From positions 1 through 10,401 of the forward strand of contig JAETQR010000073.1 in NCBI GenBank assembly GCA_021770615.1: 10,401 nucleotides of DNA, in the 5' to 3' direction. Below are positions 6,248 to 10,401 of this stretch, piece after piece. Positions within the stretch are counted from its first letter, which is position 1. Each line of letters begins with the position of its first letter. Both the position numbers and the translations under genes were made by a program. The notes under the pieces were generated by a model. The model did not search any database, had not been told where the DNA came from, and saw nothing but the letters and a program-made list of their open reading frames with translations. This stretch comes from Lachnospiraceae bacterium (GTDB lineage: Bacteria > Bacillota_A > Clostridia > Lachnospirales > Lachnospiraceae).

Positions 6248-6901
6248 ATGAATCAGGAGAAATTTGCGGAGATAAAAGACAGAATCATTTATGTGTTGGA
6301 GAGTGTGGAAGCGGAGCAGATAAATGCCAGACCTCATGAGGAATTTCTGGATATGATGAAGACATTCCGGGTTTACAAGTACGATGGAGAAAATGATTTT
6401 AATATTACCTGGGCTGATTTGGAAAAGTGGGGTGTAGGGCTGGATGTAATTGCAGAAGCAGCCAAACTGAATACCTCGGTATTGACTCCACCTATGATTT
6501 ACCAGGTTGCGGCAACATCGTCTGGAATTCGGCAGATAGAAATAGGGGATAGTATAGATGCGGCTCTGGAAAATATGGCGAATATTAATGAAGTGAAGTA
6601 TCCGATGTATATGCTTACCAATCCCGCCATCTACTATGGAGCTGGCAGCATTTTAAATGAGCCGCTTATGAAACGGATAGCAGATTTGTGGAAAGAGGAC
6701 ATTCTTTTATTACCTTCCAGTGTCCATGAGTTTTTGATGGTGCCGTTCAGCAGAAAAAGAATGGAATTAGAGGATTGGCAGGATACAGTATCAACCATGA
6801 ATAGCATGGAGGATATGAAAGGCAGTGTTTTGTCGAACAGCGTATATCTGTATGACTGGGTTCATAAGGCGATTGTGATTGGTTATAGTCCGGACAAATG
6901 A
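6248..6901 (+). CDS. DUF5688-family protein, short form lacking the N-terminal third
   Basis: 217 residues from ATG 6248, which follows an AAGAAGGGAAG stretch; an ATG at 6173 would add an unlike 25-residue leader encoded by spacer DNA, so it is not preferred. The protein matches the middle and end of DUF5688: FAEIKDRIIYVLESVEAEQ aligns with the paralogue's KIKDSLILRPLNYEANAE, followed by the MWGV-type segment WADLEKWGVGLDVIAEAA and the P-M-Y-M-L-T-N to LLLPSSVHEFLMVPF block that is typical of the family. About 100 N-terminal residues present in the next gene's product are missing. No membrane segment. The function of DUF5688 is unknown. It may be a degraded or specialised duplicate of the next gene. 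Confidence 0.78.
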   Translation: MNQEKFAEIKDRIIYVLESVEAEQINARPHEEFLDMMKTFRVYKYDGENDFNITWADLEKWGVGLDVIAEAAKLNTSVLTPPMIYQVAATSSGIRQIEIGDSIDAALENMANINEVKYPMYMLTNPAIYYGAGSILNEPLMKRIADLWKEDILLLPSSVHEFLMVPFSRKRMELEDWQDTVSTMNSMEDMKGSVLSNSVYLYDWVHKAIVIGYSPDK

Positions 6902-6977
6902 TTAACAGCTTAAAGAGGAACGGACAGTTTTCCATCAACAGTTTACTGATTAAATGTCTAAGAAAAAGGAGAAATCA

Positions 6978-7901
6978 ATGAATAAGAACAAAGATTATTT
7001 TGAGTTTGTAGAATATATTAAGAAGGAAGTACAGAACGTGATAAACGATTGGGAGGCAGAGGTTGTGTACCAGCCTGCCGAGGGTCCGGAGACTGATGAT
7101 TATTTACTTGTGAAAATGCCAACAGAAGAAGGAATAGGAGTACAGCGTTTTCACATGGGAGAAATTTATCAGGACCTGGTAGCCAATGGGGCAACGAGAG
7201 AAGAGATTGTTCATGAGGTAAGAGAAACTTTGAAACTTGGGTATCAAGTTGTTGGAATAAAGCTGCTCGATAATGCAGGCTGCTACGATAAGATCAAGGA
7301 TTCTCTGATTCTGCGGCCGCTTAACTATGAGGCCAATGCAGAAAAACTGGCCGATGGAGTGTTTTACCGGATTGGGGATGTAGCGCTCGTACTTTACATC
7401 AATATAGGAAATGTGAAAGACAAATATGTTAGCAGCATGGTTACCAAAGATGTAATTTCTATTTGGGGAAAGAATAAGGAAGAAGTAATGGAGGCCGCTA
7501 TAAAAAATACATACCGCTTATTTCCGCCCAGGATATTTGATATATGCTCACTTTACGGCAGTGGATCAGAGGAGCAGGAATTTATGTTTACAATTCCGGA
7601 AGCAATCAAATCTGACCTGGGCTATGGGATATTCGTGACCACGGTAAACAGGGTGAATGGAGCCGTTTCTGTTTTTATGCCGGGTGTACTCAAGCGGTTG
7701 GGCGAACTGCTTGGAAGTGACATCTATTTTGGTTTCATTGACATGGACGCTGTGGTGATTCATAACAGCAGCTGGATATCTCCGGAGGAGATACGTGATG
7801 CGTTGAGATTCCAAAATTGTACTTGCGGCTGTCATAATTTCCTCTCAGAGAAGGTGTATTTTTATAGTAGGGAGCAGGATTGGATTGAAGTGGTTGAATA
7901 A
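6978..7901 (+). CDS. DUF5688-family protein, full-length form
   Basis: 307 residues from ATG 6978, preceded by AAGGAG at 6966-6971 with six-base spacing; the upstream in-frame ATG at 6954 would add eight Lys-rich residues with no ribosome site. Typical DUF5688 layout: N-terminal helical part (FVEYIKKEVQNVI), a beta region with PTEEGIGVQRFHMGEIY, a repeated segment starting KIKDSLILRPLNYEANAE, then NTYRLFPPRIFDI, a block equivalent to the paralogue's YPMYMLTN (GYGIFVTTVNRVNGAVSVF) and the DIYFGFIDMDAVVIHN stretch. Residues 281-285 read CTCGC, an odd Cys-rich patch absent from its shorter neighbour. The gene ends the cargo operon: a strong terminator starts 34 bases after the stop. Function unknown. 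Confidence 0.82.
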   Translation: MNKNKDYFEFVEYIKKEVQNVINDWEAEVVYQPAEGPETDDYLLVKMPTEEGIGVQRFHMGEIYQDLVANGATREEIVHEVRETLKLGYQVVGIKLLDNAGCYDKIKDSLILRPLNYEANAEKLADGVFYRIGDVALVLYINIGNVKDKYVSSMVTKDVISIWGKNKEEVMEAAIKNTYRLFPPRIFDICSLYGSGSEEQEFMFTIPEAIKSDLGYGIFVTTVNRVNGAVSVFMPGVLKRLGELLGSDIYFGFIDMDAVVIHNSSWISPEEIRDALRFQNCTCGCHNFLSEKVYFYSREQDWIEVVE

Positions 7902-7935
7902 GTGATTTTATGTAATTTGATATAATGTGTTGGCG

Positions 7936-7982
7936 GCAAGGAGCTATTGGAGATATATCCAGTAGTTCCTTGCTATTTTTTT
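7936..7982 (+). terminator. strong intrinsic terminator of the cargo operon
   Basis: A 15-bp stem, 7936-7950 with 7959-7973, pairs throughout with two G-U wobbles, has an eight-base loop (AGATATAT) and is followed by TA and seven Ts. It separates the DUF5688 gene from the xis/int module. Confidence 0.92.
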
Positions 7983-8319
7983 GCACTTTTTTACAATTTG
8001 CCATCAAATGAGGATTTGTTTTAGACGTATTGAAAATCAGAGAAAGCAAGAACGCCAAGAATCCTCTATATTGAGCAATACAGCAATTTGCCATGACCTT
8101 GTTAAGCGAGCGAAGATACTGGAAATTGATTTAGCCAATCATCTGCGATGATATGTAGAGAAAACAATAATGATACTTCCCTCTAAGATGTGAAACCCAT
8201 CGGGTGGGCCTGGACGATAAAGTGCAGGATATACGGTGACGTATATATGTGGCTGTTGGCATCAGCCGGTTGGCGGGCTTGTGATCTTGCACTCATTATG
8301 TGAGAAGGCAGGTGAAGGA
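7983..8319. other. 337-base non-coding region upstream of xis
   Basis: No ORF with a supported start. The left part (7983-8190) shows an exact 11-base direct repeat CAATTTGCCAT at 7994-8004 and 8084-8094 and no recognisable gene remnant. The right part (8196-8300) contains the nested hairpins described as a separate feature. Promoter elements for xis and int are expected here but no convincing -35/-10 pair was found. Confidence 0.6.
8196..8300 (+). ncRNA. candidate structured leader RNA ahead of xis
   Basis: A 10-bp closing stem, AGTGCAGGAT (8221-8230) with ATCTTGCACT (8284-8293) including one G-U, encloses two perfect hairpins: ATACG-GTGA-CGTAT (8231-8244), capped by a GNRA tetraloop, and GGCTG-TTGGCAT-CAGCC (8251-8267). 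Upstream CCCA (8196-8199) can pair with TGGG (8205-8208). The result is a three-way-junction-like fold ending about 20 bases before the xis ribosome site, which fits a leader that controls excision. No named riboswitch class was recognised. Confidence 0.45.
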
Positions 8320-8532
8320 ATGGAGAAAGACTTGACGGTTCCGCTTTGGGAGAAGTATCTGCTGACGATAGAAGAAGCAGCCGTCTATTTTGGAATAGGA
8401 GAGAATCGGCTGCGGGAATTAGCGGCACTGGATATGAAGCGGGAGTTTACGATAGATAATGGAAACAGGACCCTGATAAAGCGTAAAAAGTTTGAGGGCT
8501 GGCTTGATGATAAAAAGAAAATTTCTTTATAA
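8320..8532 (+). CDS. xis: Tn916-type excisionase (recombination directionality factor)
   Basis: 70 residues from ATG 8320; AGGTGAAGGA just upstream supports this start over an in-frame GTG at 8236 inside the structured leader. The product shows the Tn916 Xis pattern: VPLWEKYLLTIEEAAVYFGIGENRLR (winged-helix DNA-binding part), then FTIDNGNRTLIKRKKFEGWLD, with the IxNGNRxxIKRKxFE ending of the family. Xis binds the element ends and favours excision by the integrase. The integrase gene follows after 78 bases, the arrangement seen in Tn916-like elements. Regulation through the hairpin-rich leader is inferred. Confidence 0.93.
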   Translation: MEKDLTVPLWEKYLLTIEEAAVYFGIGENRLRELAALDMKREFTIDNGNRTLIKRKKFEGWLDDKKKISL

Positions 8533-8610
8533 ATACGGTTCAAACAGGAATGGTCAATTTGGTAGCATTTAAATAAGGAGGCGTTTCCTGTAATCAGAAA
8601 GGTGGATTAC

Positions 8611-9816
8611 ATGGGAAAAGATTTAAAGGGTAAAGAATTGGGAGTTGGCTTATTTCAGCGTCAAGATAAGCGATATTCCGCCAGATTCACCAATCGTTAC
8701 GGAAGACGTATGCAATTTTATCATGAAAAGCTGTCTGTTGTACGGAAATGGCTAAATGATGCAAAATACGAGGACGAACATGGCCTGGCGGGAACTGGAG
8801 AAAAGGTTTGTGTTTCTGAATGGTTTTGGCAGTGGATTAAACTTTATAAGGAAGGGGTTGTAAAAGATAACACAGTAAAAAACTATAAAAGTCGTTTTAA
8901 ATTCAGTATTGAACCTGCAATAGGGACAATGCAGCTAACCAAAGTAAAGAAAATTCATTTGCAGACGATTCTGAATAATATGTATGATGAGGGATACGCA
9001 TATGGAACAATGGTTCTGACACAAATTACCATGCACGCATTATTCGACGGCGCTATTCAGAGTGAGATATTAACTAGAAATCCCGCTGATGGATTAAAAT
9101 GCAAGCAGCGGGATGTAAAGGAAGCCAGAGTTCTTACCAAGCAGGAACAGGAAGAATTCCTTGAATATTGCAAAGGATGTATGTATTATAATGCATATGT
9201 ATTATTTTTGCAGACAGGGCTTAGGCCGGGAGAACTGGGGGGACTGAAATGGGAGGATATTAATCTGGAGAAAAGGGAACTGCATGTTGAAAGAACACTT
9301 TTGCAGGATAAGTCCAAAGGTGGTTTTTATTTTGGCTCACCAAAGAACAAAATGAGTAAGAGAACCGTTCCTCTAACTGATACAGCCATCAAAGTATTAA
9401 AGGATCAGCGGGTATATCAATTTAAGCTGCGGCAGAGAAGTAATAATTGGCAGAAAAATAAAGAATTTGATAACCTGGTATTCTGTACGGTTAATGGTAA
9501 TCCGGTGGGTGATTCAACGCTTCGCATGATGATGCTCCGAGTCATTACAAGAATTAATATTGACAGGAGAGCGGAGGCGGAACTTAACAATACTACCTAT
9601 GTAGAATTTGAGCCGGCGCATCCCCATACGCTTCGCCATACTTTTGCGACTAGGTGTATTGAAGATGGTGTTAAACCAAATGTTCTCCAGAAGATTTTAG
9701 GACATGCCTCTATTACGATTACTATGGGGCTTTATGTACATGAAACACAAGAAGAAAAACATGGTGAAATTAGAAAATTAGGCGGTATTGAAGAAAATGG
9801 TGTAAAAGTGGTGTAA
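8611..9816 (+). CDS. int: Tn916-type tyrosine recombinase (integrase)
   Basis: 401 residues from ATG 8611, chosen because AAAGGTGG (8598-8605) lies five bases upstream; the GTG at 8602 lies within that site. N-terminal arm-DNA-binding domain (about residues 8-50, GLFQRQDKRYSARFTNRYGRR), SAM-like core-binding domain (about 68-160, NYKSRFKFSIEPAIG), then the catalytic domain. Catalytic residues: Arg205 (TGLRPGELGGL), Lys247 or nearby in the beta-hairpin PKNKMSKRTVPL, His339 and Arg342 (HPHTLRHTF), His365 (LGHASI) and nucleophile Tyr375 (MGLYVHE). All are intact and the length matches the family, so the enzyme is probably active. It integrates and excises the element at att sites. The gene end overlaps two TGGTGTAAAA repeats that may be arm-type binding sites. 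Confidence 0.95.
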   Translation: MGKDLKGKELGVGLFQRQDKRYSARFTNRYGRRMQFYHEKLSVVRKWLNDAKYEDEHGLAGTGEKVCVSEWFWQWIKLYKEGVVKDNTVKNYKSRFKFSIEPAIGTMQLTKVKKIHLQTILNNMYDEGYAYGTMVLTQITMHALFDGAIQSEILTRNPADGLKCKQRDVKEARVLTKQEQEEFLEYCKGCMYYNAYVLFLQTGLRPGELGGLKWEDINLEKRELHVERTLLQDKSKGGFYFGSPKNKMSKRTVPLTDTAIKVLKDQRVYQFKLRQRSNNWQKNKEFDNLVFCTVNGNPVGDSTLRMMMLRVITRINIDRRAEAELNNTTYVEFEPAHPHTLRHTFATRCIEDGVKPNVLQKILGHASITITMGLYVHETQEEKHGEIRKLGGIEENGVKVV

Positions 9817-9818
9817 AA
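9798..9818. repeat. tandem TGGTGTAAAA repeats overlapping the int stop
   Basis: TGGTGTAAAA occurs at 9798-9807 and 9809-9818 with an 11-base period, spanning the int stop codon. Degenerate relatives TAGTGTAAAC (10004-10013) and TGGTGAAAAT (10015-10024) also have an 11-base period. Paired direct repeats near int resemble the arm-type (DR2) sites bound by the N-terminal domain of Tn916-like integrases. Confidence 0.5.
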
Positions 9819-9910
9819 AATTTTTGGAGGCTGGAAAAGGGCATAAAATAAAGGCTTTTGGGGCGAGTTACAGATTACGCGAAGTAATTATCCAGAAATG
9901 CAGATAAATG

Positions 9911-9960
9911 CCCCAAACCCGTATGAATCCAGTATTCATACGGGTTTGGGGTGTTTTTTT
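9911..9960 (+). terminator. intrinsic terminator after int
   Basis: A perfect 18-bp inverted repeat (9911-9928 with 9934-9951) with a five-base loop CCAGT is followed by TG and a run of eight Ts. It is a very stable terminator for int, and by its near-symmetry may also limit transcription entering from the right. Confidence 0.95.
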
Positions 9961-10104
9961 ATTTCTTGGGACTTAGAAAAATTTTAGTATTTTTAACCCA
10001 GGGTAGTGTAAACTTGGTGAAAATAAAAGCGGGAAATTATGATACAGGAGGCGGGAGCAATCTGCAAGATATAGAAGAAAAGCATGGAATGGTATCCGAT
10101 ATAA
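9961..10104. other. putative element right-end / attachment region
   Basis: No gene. It holds an A/T-rich stretch (AAAAATTTTAGTATTTTT, about 9977-9994) and the second pair of arm-like repeats (10004-10024). In Tn916-type elements the end lies just outside such arm sites, so the junction may fall between about 10025 and 10104, before the glycosidase remnant. The exact core cannot be set because the other end has no clear matching sequence in this window. Confidence 0.35.
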
Positions 10105-10260
10105 GCATTGGATATAAAAACAAATAGGTATTACAATGAATATACCGGATAAGCTGGACACAGGCGATACGCCGTTGACAGAGGGCCTGCCAATCCGTAT
10201 CTGATGATGACGGAATTTAGTTGGGAGATTGACCCGGTTGGGTTCAGGGCAGCCATAAAG
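10105..10260 (+). pseudogene. decayed glycoside hydrolase family 1 (beta-glucosidase-like) fragment
   Basis: One frame reads a GH1-like stretch: YYNEY (10129-10143), as in the family's G-x-N-Y-Y motif, then a TAA at 10150, then NPYLMMTEFSWEIDPVGFR (10192-10248), which closely resembles the NPYL...TE(F/W)GWxIDPxGLR segment of 6-phospho-beta-glucosidases and related enzymes. The following Y-D-R-Y and I-T-E-N-G catalytic block is absent and the frame stops at 10288. Most of the 450-480 residue enzyme is missing, so this is a broken remnant, possibly of chromosomal DNA at the insertion side. The identification rests on one segment and memory of the family. Confidence 0.5.
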
Positions 10261-10328
10261 TGTTTAAAAACAGACAAAAGCTGCTTATAAGAAGTCCAGC
10301 TAAGAAATGTCAATAGGTAAAATGAAAA

Positions 10329-10401
10329 ATGTTTAAAAAGTTTTTTCAAGCAGCTGATGTAAAAAAGGGTAACCTTAATAAACCTATTGCCATGGGATTT
10401 T
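10329..10401 (+). CDS. start of an unidentified ORF leaving the window
   Basis: An ATG at 10329 opens MFKKFFQAADVKKGNLNKPI and remains open to the window edge (24 codons). An AGGT about 12 bases upstream is a weak ribosome site. The basic, then small-hydrophobic beginning could belong to a membrane transporter, but too little is visible to assign a family, and it may be a chance ORF. Confidence 0.35.
   Translation, partial: MFKKFFQAADVKKGNLNKPIAMGF

Noticed and set aside
7921..7926. TATAAT as a promoter -10 before the cargo terminator
   Set aside because: No -35 lies at a suitable distance (TTGAAT is 21 bases away), and a transcript would end at once in the terminator at 7936-7982.
8190..8215. 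T-box-like GGGTGG element in the xis leader
   Set aside because: The NACCGCG part of the T-box antiterminator and a specifier stem are absent and the downstream gene is an excisionase.
8236..8319. N-terminal extension of xis starting at GTG 8236
   Set aside because: The extra 28 residues are encoded by the hairpin-rich leader and do not fit Xis; ATG 8320 has a ribosome site and gives the usual length.
1..10401. CRISPR array, tRNA or rRNA genes, insertion-sequence transposase, relaxase or T4SS genes
   Set aside because: Searched for by eye in both strands; no regularly spaced repeats, tRNA-like folds or corresponding protein motifs were seen in the window.

Overview
The window looks like an accessory, integrated mobile-element segment from a low-to-moderate GC Firmicute, most likely a Clostridia/Lachnospiraceae gut bacterium. 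The reasons are strong AGGAGG-type ribosome binding sites, the gene families present (PcfK/AcrIIA9-like, PcfJ, DUF5688, DUF7666-like), and a Tn916-type excisionase and integrase pair. All recognised genes are on the + strand. The taxonomic call is inference; no rRNA or tRNA gene was found.

Layout: (1) 1-438, the 3' part of an OmpR-family response regulator whose receiver domain lacks the usual switch lysine. (2) 439-778, a non-coding leader with short direct repeats, a palindrome and a terminator-like hairpin. (3) 779-5200, a tightly packed operon-like run: two tandem paralogous small helical proteins of unknown function, a PcfK/AcrIIA9-family protein ending in a sliding-clamp-binding-like motif, a DUF7666-like protein and a large PcfJ-like protein with a zinc ribbon. 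(4) 5201-5418, a non-coding spacer with conserved-looking base-pairing potential, a candidate structured RNA. (5) 5419-7901, a PAPS-reductase-like PP-loop protein and two unequal DUF5688 paralogues, closed by a strong intrinsic terminator at 7936-7982. (6) 7983-8319, a leader with nested hairpins upstream of xis. (7) 8320-9816, xis and int, followed by a perfect 18-bp terminator hairpin. (8) Repeats of the T(G/A)GTG(T)AAA type on both sides of that terminator, then a decayed fragment of a glycoside hydrolase family 1 gene and the first codons of another ORF that leaves the window.

The int/xis end looks like the right end of an integrative element, and the GH1 remnant probably marks flanking or previously invaded DNA. 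The cargo between the leader and xis has no relaxase, coupling protein, T4SS or replication gene in view. It is a run of poorly characterised plasmid/ICE accessory proteins whose joint function is unknown. The PcfK/AcrIIA9 link makes interference with host defence, or action at DNA replication, reasonable hypotheses but not demonstrated ones.
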